From Leucobacter chromiiresistens (GTDB taxonomy: Bacteria > Actinomycetota > Actinomycetes > Actinomycetales > Microbacteriaceae): DNA of 64,000 bases. The stretch covers positions 248,001 to 312,000 of the forward strand of contig NZ_FNKB01000002.1 in the NCBI RefSeq assembly GCF_900102345.1, in the 5' to 3' direction. The notes beneath the pieces were generated by a model. The model made no database searches, was not told the origin of the DNA, and saw only the letters and a list, made by a program, of their open reading frames with translations. Below are positions 8,910 through 17,802 of this stretch, piece after piece (the stretch's first letter is position 1; each line of letters starts with the position of its first letter). The position numbers and the translations under genes were made by a program.

Positions 8910-9536
8910 ATGGTGTGGTGGAAGCGGAAGAGAGCGGAGGAACCCGTGTCGGATGACACCTGGCTCGTCGTCGGCCTGGGCAACCCGGGTGCGAAGTACG
9001 AGGCCACGCGGCACAACGTCGGCCAGATGGCGCTCGACGTGCTCGCGAGTCGCATCGGCGGCCGCTTCTCGTCGCATCGCACGGGGGCGCGGGTCGCGGA
9101 GGGCCGCGTCCGCCCCGGCGGCCCGAAGCTGGTGCTCGCCAAGTCGAACGGGTTCATGAACACCTCGGGCGGCCCGACGTCGGCGCTCGCGAAGTACTTC
9201 GCGATCCCCGCCGAGCGCGTCATCGTGCTCCACGACGACCTCGATCTGCCGTTCGACACCGTGAAGCTCAAGCAGGGCGGCGGGCACGGGGGCCACAACG
9301 GTCTGCGCGACATCGCGAAGGCGCTCGACACCCCCGCGTTCCTGCGCATCCGCATCGGCATCGGCCGACCGCCGGGGCAGCAGGATCCGGCCGACTTCGT
9401 GCTCAAGCCGTTCGCGACGGGCGAGCGCAGCACGCTGCCCGTGCTCCTCGAGGACGCGGCGGACGCCGCGGAGTCGCTCGTCGACGACGGGCTGCTCGCC
9501 GCCCAGCAGCGCTTCCACGGCAGGAGCGCGCAGTGA
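8910..9536 (+). CDS. pth: Peptidyl-tRNA hydrolase
   Basis: Releases tRNA from prematurely dropped peptidyl-tRNA. The motifs GLGNPGAKYEATRHNVGQMA, the FMNTSGGP stretch and LPFDTVKLKQGGGHGGHNGL contain the catalytic His and substrate-binding residues of the bacterial Pth family. 208 aa from the ATG at 8910, which has GGAGG before it. A GTG at 8946 also has GGAGGA upstream and would give a more usual length of about 196, so the start is uncertain. Its stop overlaps the mfd GTG start (GTGA), so the two are translationally coupled. Confidence 0.95.
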   Translation: MVWWKRKRAEEPVSDDTWLVVGLGNPGAKYEATRHNVGQMALDVLASRIGGRFSSHRTGARVAEGRVRPGGPKLVLAKSNGFMNTSGGPTSALAKYFAIPAERVIVLHDDLDLPFDTVKLKQGGGHGGHNGLRDIAKALDTPAFLRIRIGIGRPPGQQDPADFVLKPFATGERSTLPVLLEDAADAAESLVDDGLLAAQQRFHGRSAQ

Positions 9537-12500
9537 CGCTCCGCGGGCTCGACCGCCTGCTCGAGGCGTCGGAGTCGTTCGCCGCCGCGCTCGACGCGAG
9601 CGCGGGCGACGCCGAGTTCTCGATCGCGGAGGGGCTCCGCGCGCCCCTCCTCGCCGGCCTGCTCCGCCGGCGCCGCGCCGCGGGGGATCGCGGGGCACTG
9701 CTCGTGATCGCCGCGACCAGCCGCGAGGCCGATGCGGTGCGCTCGGCGCTGGAGTCGCTGCTGCCCGATGCGATCACCGCCGAGTTCCCCGCCTGGGAGA
9801 CGCTGCCGCACGAGCGGCTCAGCCCGAGCGCCGAGACGGTGGGCCGACGGGCCGAGGCCCTCCGCCTGCTGCGCGAGTACGACGGCGAGACCCCGCTCGT
9901 GATGGTGGCGTCGGTGCGCGCCGCGCTGCAGCCCGTGTCGCCGCACGCCGCCCTCGCCGAGCCGGTCGTGCTCGCCGCGGGGCGCTCCTCGAACGGACTC
10001 GAGGCGATCGCCCGACGGCTCGTGGAGTACGCGTACACCCGGGTCGACATGGTGACGCGGCGCGGCGAGTTCGCCGTGCGCGGCGGCATCCTCGACGTCT
10101 TCCCGCCGACGGCGGAGCAGGCCGTGCGCGTCGACTTCTTCGGCGACGAGATCGACCAGATCAAGCGCTTCGCCGTCTCCGATCAGCGCAGCGCCGGCGA
10201 GCCGCTCGAGACGGTCGAGCTCTGGCCGGCGCGCGAGCTGCTGCTCACCGACGAGGTGCGCGAGCGCGCCGCCGCCCTGCTGCCGCGCTTCCCCGCACTC
10301 GGCTCGCTGCTCGAGAAGATGAGCGAGGGCATCGCCGTCGAGGGGATGGAGAGCCTGCTCCCGCAGCTGGTTCCCGGCCTCTCGCCCCTCACCGCGCTCC
10401 TCCCCGACGGCGGCGCCGTGCTCGTCGTGTCGCCGGAGCGGGTGGCCAGCCGCGCCGTCAGCCTCGCCGACACGAACCGCGAGTTCTTGGAGGCCGCGTG
10501 GCAGGCCGCGACGGCGGGCGCCGACGCGCCCGTGCCGGTCGACGACAGCGGCATGCTCGCGATGGAGGCGCTGCGCGCCGCATCGCGCGCGCGGCCCTGG
10601 TGGTCGGTGTCGAACTTCGTGCGCGACGAGTCGGCGACGGGCGGCGAGCCGCTCGATGCGGGCGCGGCCGGCGACCCCGCGGTGGTCGCGGTGCACGGCG
10701 GCGCCTTCCCGCGGCCGGCGCAGGCCGGCGACGCGACGGGCGCCGCGATCCGTCTCATCGGCGAGCGCCTGCGCGACGGCTGGCACGCCGTGGTGACCGC
10801 CCAGGGCATCGGTCTCGTCGAGCGCGCCCGCGACGTGCTCGCGGAGGCCGGCGCCGCAGCCCGCATCGTCGACGAGCTGCCCGAGACGTGGGAGGACGGC
10901 ATCGTCTACCTCGTGACGGGCACCGCCTGGTCGGGCTTCGAGAGCGCCGAGGCGCGCCTGCTGCTGGCGACGGAGGCCGAGTTCTTCGGGCGGTCCGCGG
11001 GCTCCCAGGCGGCCGCGGGGCAGAAGCTCGCGAAGCGCCGCGGCAAGAACGTCGTCGATCCGCTGAAGCTCGTGGCGGGCGACTACGTCGTGCACGAGAC
11101 CCACGGCATCGGGCAGTTCGTCGAGTTGACGCAGCGCATGGTGCCGACCGGCATCGGGCGCGACGCGACGAAGGCGCTGCGCGAGTACCTCGTGCTCGAG
11201 TACGCCTCGACGAAGCGGGGCATGCCCCGCGACAAGCTCTACGTGCCCACCGATCAGCTGGATCAGCTCTCGCGGTACGTGGGCGGCGAGGCGCCGACGC
11301 TGTCGAAGATGGGCGGCAGCGACTGGGCGAGCGCGAAGAAGAAGGCCCGCAAGGCGGTGCGCGACATCGCGGTGGAGCTCGTGAAGCTCTACTCGGCGCG
11401 CGTCGCCTCGAAGGGCTTCGCGTTCTCCGCCGACACTCCCTGGCAGCACGAGCTCGAGGAGGCGTTCCCCTACGCCGAGACGATGGATCAGCTCACGACC
11501 ATCGACGAGGTGAAGCGCGACATGGAGCGCACGATTCCGATGGATCGCCTGATCGCCGGCGACGTCGGCTTCGGCAAGACGGAGGTCGCCGTGCGCGCCG
11601 CGTTCAAGGCGGTGCAGGACGGCAAGCAGGTCGCGATGCTCGTGCCGACGACCCTGCTCGTGACGCAGCACCTGGAGACCTTCCAGAACCGCTTCGCCGG
11701 GTTCCCCGTGCGCCTGCGCCCGCTGAGCCGCTTCCAGTCGGAGAAGGAGTCGCGCGACACGATCGAGGGCCTCGCGGCGGGCACCGTAGACGTGGTGATC
11801 GGCACGCACCGGCTGCTCGCGGAGAGCGTGCGGTACAAGGATCTGGGACTCGTCATCATCGACGAGGAGCAGCGCTTCGGCGTCGAGCACAAGGACGCGC
11901 TGAAGCGGTTGAAGACGAACGTCGACATCCTCGCGATGAGCGCGACCCCGATTCCGCGCACGCTCGAGATGGCGGTCACGGGCATCCGCGAGATGTCGAC
12001 CCTCGCCACCGCGCCTGAGGATCGACACCCCATCCTCACGTTCGTCGGGCCGCGCAGCGACAAGCAGATCACCGCGGCCATCCGTCGCGAGCTGCTGCGC
12101 GAGGGGCAGGTCTTCTTCGTGCACAACCGCGTGCAGTCGATCACCCGGGTGGCGAATCAGATCGCCGAGCTCGTGCCCGAGGCCCGCGTCGCCGTCGCCC
12201 ACGGCAAGCTGGGCGAGCATCAGCTCGAGCAGGTGGTGCAAGACTTCTGGGAGCGCAAGTTCGACGTGCTCGTCTCGACGACCATCATCGAGACGGGCCT
12301 CGACATCGCGAACGCGAACACCATCATCATCGACAACGCCGACAAGTACGGGCTGAGCCAGCTGCACCAGCTGCGCGGGCGCGTCGGGCGCAGCCGCGAG
12401 CGCGCGTACGCGTACTTCCTGTACGACCCCGACAAGCCGCTGACCGAGCACGCGCACGAGCGCCTCGACACCCTCGCGACGAACAACGAGCTCGGATCGG

Positions 12501-13171
12501 GCATGCAGGTGGCGCTGAAGGACCTCGAGCTGCGCGGCGCCGGTAACCTGCTCGGCGGGGAGCAGTCGGGGCACATCGCCGGGGTCGGCTTCGACCTCTA
12601 CCTGCGCATGATCGGCGAGGCCGTCAGCTCGTTCAAGGGCGAGGAGACGGCGGGCACCACGGAGCTGGTGCTCGAGCTGCCGGTCGACGCGCACATTCCC
12701 GAGGACTACGTCGAGAGCGAGCGTCTGCGACTCGAGGCGTACCAGAAGTTCTCCGCCGCTTCCCACCCGCAGGCCCCCGAGGAGCACGTGTCGCTGGTGC
12801 TCGAGGAGCTCACCGACCGCTACGGCGCCCCGCCCGTCGAGGTCGAGCGCCTCGCGGCGGTCTCGGCGCTCCGTCGCCGGGCCTCGCGGCTCGGCCTCGC
12901 GAAGGTCGTCGCCGCCGGCCCGGCGCTCCGCATGGAGCCGGTGGAGCTGCTCGACTCGCGCCGCATGCGCATGAATCGCATGTACCCGGGCGCGCGCTAC
13001 GTGGAGGCGTCGAAGAGCCTGCAGATCCCCCTTCCCGGCGGCACCGCCTCGTCGCGGAGCCCGCTCGCGGGGGTCGGCCAGAAGCTCGTGGGCGACGAGG
13101 GAGACATCGTCGCGTGGACGGGCCGCGTGCTGGCGACGCTGCTCGAAGCGGAGGCACCCGCAGAAGCCTGA
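9533..13171 (+). CDS. mfd: Transcription-repair coupling factor
   Basis: A 1212-aa ATP-dependent translocase that removes RNA polymerase stalled at DNA damage and recruits UvrA. Order: UvrB-like N-terminal module, RNAP-interacting CarD-like domain near residues 510-580 (GDYVVHETHGIGQF), a RecG-type helicase core with Walker A GDVGFGKTEV near 676 and DEEQRFG near 776, motif VI with QLRGRVGRS, and the C-terminal TRCF domain. All core motifs look intact. The GTG start overlaps the pth stop by four bases. A bidirectional hairpin follows the gene. Confidence 0.97.
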   Translation: MTLRGLDRLLEASESFAAALDASAGDAEFSIAEGLRAPLLAGLLRRRRAAGDRGALLVIAATSREADAVRSALESLLPDAITAEFPAWETLPHERLSPSAETVGRRAEALRLLREYDGETPLVMVASVRAALQPVSPHAALAEPVVLAAGRSSNGLEAIARRLVEYAYTRVDMVTRRGEFAVRGGILDVFPPTAEQAVRVDFFGDEIDQIKRFAVSDQRSAGEPLETVELWPARELLLTDEVRERAAALLPRFPALGSLLEKMSEGIAVEGMESLLPQLVPGLSPLTALLPDGGAVLVVSPERVASRAVSLADTNREFLEAAWQAATAGADAPVPVDDSGMLAMEALRAASRARPWWSVSNFVRDESATGGEPLDAGAAGDPAVVAVHGGAFPRPAQAGDATGAAIRLIGERLRDGWHAVVTAQGIGLVERARDVLAEAGAAARIVDELPETWEDGIVYLVTGTAWSGFESAEARLLLATEAEFFGRSAGSQAAAGQKLAKRRGKNVVDPLKLVAGDYVVHETHGIGQFVELTQRMVPTGIGRDATKALREYLVLEYASTKRGMPRDKLYVPTDQLDQLSRYVGGEAPTLSKMGGSDWASAKKKARKAVRDIAVELVKLYSARVASKGFAFSADTPWQHELEEAFPYAETMDQLTTIDEVKRDMERTIPMDRLIAGDVGFGKTEVAVRAAFKAVQDGKQVAMLVPTTLLVTQHLETFQNRFAGFPVRLRPLSRFQSEKESRDTIEGLAAGTVDVVIGTHRLLAESVRYKDLGLVIIDEEQRFGVEHKDALKRLKTNVDILAMSATPIPRTLEMAVTGIREMSTLATAPEDRHPILTFVGPRSDKQITAAIRRELLREGQVFFVHNRVQSITRVANQIAELVPEARVAVAHGKLGEHQLEQVVQDFWERKFDVLVSTTIIETGLDIANANTIIIDNADKYGLSQLHQLRGRVGRSRERAYAYFLYDPDKPLTEHAHERLDTLATNNELGSGMQVALKDLELRGAGNLLGGEQSGHIAGVGFDLYLRMIGEAVSSFKGEETAGTTELVLELPVDAHIPEDYVESERLRLEAYQKFSAASHPQAPEEHVSLVLEELTDRYGAPPVEVERLAAVSALRRRASRLGLAKVVAAGPALRMEPVELLDSRRMRMNRMYPGARYVEASKSLQIPLPGGTASSRSPLAGVGQKLVGDEGDIVAWTGRVLATLLEAEAPAEA

Positions 13172-13222
13172 CGCTGCGCATCGGGCGCCGTGCGACCGGT
13201 GCCTCGCGCGATCCGGAACGAG

Positions 13223-13256
13223 CGCGGGCCCCGCGCCGTGAGGTGCGAGGCCCGCG
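13223..13256. terminator. Hairpin between convergent mfd and lipoprotein gene
   Basis: CGCGGGCC (13223-13230) pairs with GGCCCGCG (13249-13256). It lies between two converging stop codons and can serve both strands. Confidence 0.6.
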
Positions 13257-13270
13257 TCAGGAGTTCGGGA

Positions 13271-13759
13271 TCAGCCTGCGGAGCAGAGATCCTGCAGCTT
13301 CTGCCCGGCCTCGGTGAGGGAGGTCGACTGCTCCTGGAGCTTCGTGGTCATCTCCTCGGCCTCGGCCTGCATCTGCTCGAGCTTGTCCATGGCCGCCGGA
13401 TCCGACGGGTCGATGCTGCTCGTGTCGGGGATCTCGTAGCCCTCGAGCGTGCCGCTCATGGCCGACAGCTCGTCGGTGAAGGTGGCGAGCGCGCTCGAGA
13501 CCTCTTCGTTGGTGACCTCCGCCTGCGCCTCCTCCAGCGCCTCGGTGATCGGATCGAACGCGGCGCTCAGATCGCCCTCGCCCGACATCGCGTCCGAGAG
13601 CACGCTCTGCAGGTCTCCGGTCGCCTCGTTCACCGTGGAGTTCGCGATGTTGCAGGCGTCGGCCACGCTCTGCCCGCCCGAGCACGAGGCGAGGCTGAAC
13701 GTCAGCGCGGCGGCTCCGAGGAGCCCGGCGACCTTGACGAGCGACTTCTTGTCCGTCAT
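13271..13759 (-). CDS. Small secreted lipoprotein, function unknown
   Basis: A 162-aa predicted lipoprotein. The N-terminus MTDKKSLVKVAGLLGAAALT is a short signal peptide ending in the lipobox LASC, so Cys27 would be lipidated. The mature part is acidic and helical with coiled-coil character (KLEQMQAEAEEMTTKLQEQS). It has two further Cys residues, at about 36 and 159, that could pair. I do not recognise a named family. It stands alone between mfd and mazG on the opposite strand. Confidence 0.8.
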   Translation of the reverse strand: MTDKKSLVKVAGLLGAAALTFSLASCSGGQSVADACNIANSTVNEATGDLQSVLSDAMSGEGDLSAAFDPITEALEEAQAEVTNEEVSSALATFTDELSAMSGTLEGYEIPDTSSIDPSDPAAMDKLEQMQAEAEEMTTKLQEQSTSLTEAGQKLQDLCSAG

Positions 13760-13887
13760 GAAAATTTCCCCCTTGTATGCGGTATCGCCCCAGCGGGTCT
13801 CCCCGGGACCGCACCAGGCTATCAGGGTTCATTCAGGGAGCGATGGCCCAGGAGGCGGGCAGCCGCGGCCCGATAGGGTGGGTGAGC

Positions 13888-14595
13888 ATGAGGACCGACG
13901 CAGCCGGTGACCCACGTCCGTTCGATGCGCTCCTCGCCACGGTGCGCAGGCTGGTCGCCCCCGGGGGGTGCGCCTGGCACGAGGCGCAGACGCACGAATC
14001 GCTCACCCAGTTCCTCGTCGAGGAGACGGCGGAGCTCATCGATGCGATCGAGCGGCAGCTGCCCCCGTCGGAGATCCAGTCCGAGCTCGGCGACGTGCTC
14101 TACCAGGTGCTCTTCCACGCGGCGATCGCCGAGCGGGACGGCGAGGGCTACGAGTTCGACGGCATCGCCTCGACGCTGAACGAGAAGCTCGTGCGCCGGC
14201 ACCCGCACGTCTTCGGCGACCGCGGGTACATGACCGTCGAGGAGCTGCACGCCGAGTGGGAGCGGCTGAAGGAGGACGCGGCGGGGGAGGACCGGGGATC
14301 GCGCGGCCCGCTCGAGGGGATCCCGGCGGGCATGCCGACGCTCGCGCGCGCGGCGAAGGTGATCGAGCGGTTGAAGCGCGCGGGCCTGATCGACCCCGGG
14401 GCCGGTGACGCGTACCCCGAGGATCCGCTCGCCGCGCTCATCGGGCCCGACGAGCAGCGGCTCGCCGAGTTCGGCATCGGCGACGCGATGCTCGCGATGC
14501 TGATGCGGGCGAACCGCGCGGGCGTGGATCCCGATCGTGCACTGCGGCTCGCCGTCGACCGGCTCACCGCGCGCGTGCTCCACGACGAGGGGTGA
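13888..14595 (+). CDS. mazG: MazG nucleoside triphosphate pyrophosphohydrolase
   Basis: Hydrolyses NTPs to NMP and pyrophosphate; thought to clean the nucleotide pool. The conserved QTHESLTQFLVEETAELIDA and ELGDVLYQVLFHA give the EExxE and ExxD metal ligands, and RRHPHVFGD follows. 235 aa, slightly shorter than E. coli MazG (263), with a poorly conserved C-terminal half as usual in actinobacteria. A TAGGGT box at 13874-13879 lies 8 nt before the ATG, indicating a leaderless message. A GTG six bases upstream is in frame but too close to that box. Confidence 0.92.
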   Translation: MRTDAAGDPRPFDALLATVRRLVAPGGCAWHEAQTHESLTQFLVEETAELIDAIERQLPPSEIQSELGDVLYQVLFHAAIAERDGEGYEFDGIASTLNEKLVRRHPHVFGDRGYMTVEELHAEWERLKEDAAGEDRGSRGPLEGIPAGMPTLARAAKVIERLKRAGLIDPGAGDAYPEDPLAALIGPDEQRLAEFGIGDAMLAMLMRANRAGVDPDRALRLAVDRLTARVLHDEG

Positions 14596-14644
14596 CGGAG
14601 GGCCGCGGGCCGGGCTGCGCAGACCTTGAGCGCCACCGCGCTCG

Positions 14645-15637
14645 CTACAGCAGCAGCCCCAGCGCGCGAGCGCGCGACACCGCCGCGTGCCGGGTCGACG
14701 CGTCGAGCTTCGTCATGGCGGCCCCGAGGTAGCTCTTGACGGTGTTCTCGGCGAGCCCGAGGGTGCGGCCGACCTCGGCGTTCGTGGCCCCGAGCGCGAC
14801 CTGGGCGAGCGTGTCGATCTCGCGCGGAGACAGCCGCACCGTTGCCGCGGCGTCATGCGGAGCGTCCGGGGCGCGCCGCGCGCCGGGGCCCGCGGGCGGC
14901 GCCGCGAGAGCCGTGAGGCGGTGCTCGATCGCGCGCAGCCGGTGGCGCAGGTGCGGCAGCGACGATTCCGCGAGCGCCCCGCGCAGCTCGGCGTGAACGG
15001 TGCGCAGCGCCTCGACGGTCGGAGGGGGGAGGGAGACGGGCGAGCCAGGCGAGACGGGCGGGCCCGGCGCGACCGGCGAGCCCTGAGAGACGAGCGAGCC
15101 AGGAGAGACGGGCGAGCCCGGCAGCGCGGATGAGCCGACGCCGGTGCGGCCCGAGCCGCCGTGCCGGCGCTCGAGACGCCGCACCACCTCGTCCTCGATG
15201 CGGAGCTCGCGCGAGAGATCCCGCGCGACGCCCGCGGCCTCGCGCACGAACGATCCCGACGGCCCCGCGGCCCCGCGCCATCCGCCGTAGAGCACGGCGC
15301 GCGGGGCGCCGTCGACGAGCACCGGCATCGCGAAGAGGCCGACGATGCCCTCGCCGCGCACGTGGGCGTCGTACTCGTGCGTGATCTGGCGGCTGCCCAC
15401 GTAGTCGACGGCGATGCGGGGCCTCCGCTCCCGGAGCGCGCGGCCGCCGAGACCGCGGTCGGCGCGCACCCGCAGCCCCTCGAGGCGTCCGTGCTCGGCA
15501 CCCGACACGGCGCTCAGCACGGCGTCTCCGGCCCGCTCCAGGCCGCCGAACGCGATGTCGAACCGCGTGGCACGGGCGAACTCGACGACCGCATCGCTCA
15601 GGATCCGCTGGGCGTGCTCGTCATCCATCCGCTGCAT
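14645..15637 (-). CDS. GAF-like / LuxR-type transcriptional regulator
   Basis: A 330-aa regulator with an N-terminal GAF-like sensory region (residues about 10-145), a repetitive Pro-Gly-Ser linker and a C-terminal LuxR-type HTH (LSPREIDTLAQVALGATNAE). There is no receiver domain, so it is not a classical response regulator. The ATG at 15637 is preferred because GGGGAG lies seven bases upstream; a GTG ten codons earlier has no such site. It is divergent from the DUF485-actP pair and is a good candidate to control it. The linker is encoded by near-repeated DNA at about 15033-15125. Confidence 0.85.
   Translation of the reverse strand: MQRMDDEHAQRILSDAVVEFARATRFDIAFGGLERAGDAVLSAVSGAEHGRLEGLRVRADRGLGGRALRERRPRIAVDYVGSRQITHEYDAHVRGEGIVGLFAMPVLVDGAPRAVLYGGWRGAAGPSGSFVREAAGVARDLSRELRIEDEVVRRLERRHGGSGRTGVGSSALPGSPVSPGSLVSQGSPVAPGPPVSPGSPVSLPPPTVEALRTVHAELRGALAESSLPHLRHRLRAIEHRLTALAAPPAGPGARRAPDAPHDAAATVRLSPREIDTLAQVALGATNAEVGRTLGLAENTVKSYLGAAMTKLDASTRHAAVSRARALGLLL
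15033..15125 (-). repeat. PGSPVS-type repeat inside the LuxR regulator linker
   Basis: Near-tandem DNA of the form GAGACGGGCGAGCC(A/C)GGC encodes about six copies of PGSPVS and variants (PGSLVS, QGSPVA, PGPPVS). It links the sensory and DNA-binding domains. Copy number could vary by slippage. Confidence 0.75.
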
Positions 15638-15745
15638 CGCATCTCCCCACTTTCGGAGGTAGTTCACGCTAACACGCGTTTTCTAGGCTCGGCGTGAGTC
15701 GTCGCACCGACGCGACGAGGAAGCTTGCGTTCAAGGGAGAAACGA

Positions 15746-16096
15746 GTGACCGAATCAGCAGACCCGTACGACGCGCAGCGTGATCCGATCGATTACGTCG
15801 CGTTCCAGGCCCGGCCCGAGTTCCACGAGCTGAAACACCGCTTCCGGCGATTCGTGTTCCCGCTCGCGGCGGCGTTCATGCTCTGGTTCCTGCTCTACGT
15901 GGTGCTCGCCGCCTTCGCGCACGACTTCATGGCGGCCCCCATGCTCGGCATGAACGTCGGGCTGTGGTTCGGCCTGGCGCAGTTCGTCACGACGTTCGCG
16001 ATCACCATGGCCTACGTGCGGTTCGCCAACCGCCGCCTCGACCCGCGCACCACGGCGCTCCGCGCCGAGCTCGAGGCAATGGAGGGCGGCCGATGA
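15746..16096 (+). CDS. DUF485 membrane protein, partner of ActP
   Basis: A 116-aa protein with two transmembrane helices (FVFPLAAAFMLWFLLYVVLA and a second near residues 68-90). DUF485 proteins are regularly encoded before ActP-type cation/acetate symporters. The GTG at 15746 has AGGGAG about eight bases upstream; a frame extension to 15725 lacks such a site. The stop overlaps the actP start (ATGA), so the two are coupled. Confidence 0.9.
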   Translation: MTESADPYDAQRDPIDYVAFQARPEFHELKHRFRRFVFPLAAAFMLWFLLYVVLAAFAHDFMAAPMLGMNVGLWFGLAQFVTTFAITMAYVRFANRRLDPRTTALRAELEAMEGGR

Positions 16097-17712
16097 ACGC
16101 CACGATCCTGCCCGCGGAGCAGACCGGCGCCGAGCAGAACCCCGTGCTCAACATCGCCATCTTCCTCGTCTTCGTCGCGGTGACGATGGTCATCGTGATC
16201 CGCGCGAGCCGCAGCAACAAGAGCGCCGCCGACTTCTACGCCGGCGGCCGCTCGTTCTCCGGTCGGCAGAACGGCGTCGCCATCGCGGGCGACTACCTCT
16301 CGGCCGCCTCGTTCCTCGGCATCGTGGGCGCGATCGCCATCAACGGGTACGACGGGTTCCTCTACTCCATCGGCTTCCTCGTCGCCTGGCTCGTCGCCCT
16401 GCTGCTCGTCGCCGAGCTCATGCGCAACACCGCGAAGTTCACGATGGCCGATGTGCTCTCGTTCCGGCTGCAGCAGCGGCCGGTGCGCATGGCGGCGGCA
16501 CTCACGACCCTCGCCGTCTCGTTCTTCTACCTGCTCGCGCAGATGGCCGGCGCCGGCGGGCTCGTGTCGCTGCTGCTCGGCGTGAACGACGCGCTCGGCC
16601 AGTCGCTCGTGATCGCCGTCGTCGGCGTCGTCATGATCTGCTACGTGCTCATCGGCGGCATGAAGGGCACGACGTGGGTGCAGATCATCAAGGCGGTGCT
16701 GCTCATCGCCGGCGCCGGAGCCATGACCATCTGGGTGCTCGCACTCAAGGGCTTCAACTTCTCCGCCGTGCTCGACGCCGCCGTCAACCACCCCGAGAAC
16801 GCCAACGGCGCCGCGATCCTCGCCCCCGGCCTGCAGTACGGGGCGAACCCGATCGACTTCGTCTCCCTCGCGCTCGCCCTCGTGCTCGGCACCGCCGGCC
16901 TGCCGCACGTGCTCATGCGCTTCTACACGGTGCCGACGGCGAAAGACGCCCGCAAGTCGGTGGTGTGGGCGATCTGGCTGATCGGCATCTTCTACCTCTT
17001 CACCCTGGTGCTCGGCTACGGTGCGGGCGCGCTCGTCGGCCCCGAGACGATCGCCGAAGCCCCCGGCGGGCAGAACTCCGCGGCCCCGCTCCTCGCCGCA
17101 GAGCTCGGCGGCCCGCTGCTGCTCGGATTCATCTCGGCCGTCGCCTTCGCCACCATCCTCGCCGTCGTCGCGGGCCTCACCATCACGGCCTCCGCCTCGT
17201 TCGCGCACGACATCTACAACAGCGTGCTCAAGAAGGGCCGCGCCTCGGCGAAGCAGGAGGTGAAGGTGGCCCGGATCACGACGCTCGTGATCGGCGCCGC
17301 GGCGATCCTCGGCGGCATCGGCGTGCAGGGGCAGAACGTCGCCTTCCTCGTCGCTCTCGCGTTCGCGGTCGCCGCGTCGGCGAACCTGCCGACGATTCTG
17401 TACTCGCTCTTCTGGTCGAAGTTCACCACGCGGGGCGCCGTGTGGTCGATGGTCGGCGGCCTGCTGTCGGCGGTCGTGCTCATCGCCCTCTCGCCCGTCG
17501 TCTCGGGGAGCGAGACCGCGATGCTCGGCCCCGACGTCGACTTCGCGGTCTTCCCGCTGCAGAACCCCGGCATCGTGTCGATCCCGCTCGGCTTCCTGCT
17601 CGGCTGGCTGGGGTCGGTGACGAGCTCGCGCAAGGAGTCGAAGCGGCTGGCGGCCGAGATGGAGGTGCGCGCGCTCACCGGCTACGGAGCCGAACCGCCG
17701 GTGCAGCACTGA
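16093..17712 (+). CDS. actP: Cation/acetate symporter
   Basis: Sodium:solute symporter family protein of 539 aa with about 13 membrane segments, taking up acetate and related short carboxylates. Family signatures include SAADFYAGGRSFSGRQNGVA, AGDYLSAASFLG near residues 59-70, and GTAGLPHVLMRFYTVPTAKD. The conserved DUF485 partner is directly upstream, and a ramB/pckG acetate-gluconeogenesis region lies 6 kb downstream, which supports acetate as substrate. The LuxR-type gene transcribed away upstream is its likely regulator. Confidence 0.93.
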   Translation: MNATILPAEQTGAEQNPVLNIAIFLVFVAVTMVIVIRASRSNKSAADFYAGGRSFSGRQNGVAIAGDYLSAASFLGIVGAIAINGYDGFLYSIGFLVAWLVALLLVAELMRNTAKFTMADVLSFRLQQRPVRMAAALTTLAVSFFYLLAQMAGAGGLVSLLLGVNDALGQSLVIAVVGVVMICYVLIGGMKGTTWVQIIKAVLLIAGAGAMTIWVLALKGFNFSAVLDAAVNHPENANGAAILAPGLQYGANPIDFVSLALALVLGTAGLPHVLMRFYTVPTAKDARKSVVWAIWLIGIFYLFTLVLGYGAGALVGPETIAEAPGGQNSAAPLLAAELGGPLLLGFISAVAFATILAVVAGLTITASASFAHDIYNSVLKKGRASAKQEVKVARITTLVIGAAAILGGIGVQGQNVAFLVALAFAVAASANLPTILYSLFWSKFTTRGAVWSMVGGLLSAVVLIALSPVVSGSETAMLGPDVDFAVFPLQNPGIVSIPLGFLLGWLGSVTSSRKESKRLAAEMEVRALTGYGAEPPVQH

Positions 17713-17728
17713 CGGCGGGCGACCGGGG

Positions 17729-17768
17729 CCGGTCGCGCGGGCCCGGTCGCGCGGATCCGGTCGCGCGG
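17729..17768. repeat. Three 14-bp tandem repeats before hisS
   Basis: CCGGTCGCGCGG occurs at 17729, 17743 and 17757, an exact 14-bp period, in the short gap between actP and hisS. Function unknown; part of it can fold on itself. Confidence 0.8.
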
Positions 17769-17802
17769 CGGGGGAGCGAAGGCCGTGGAAGAATGGTGAA
17801 CC

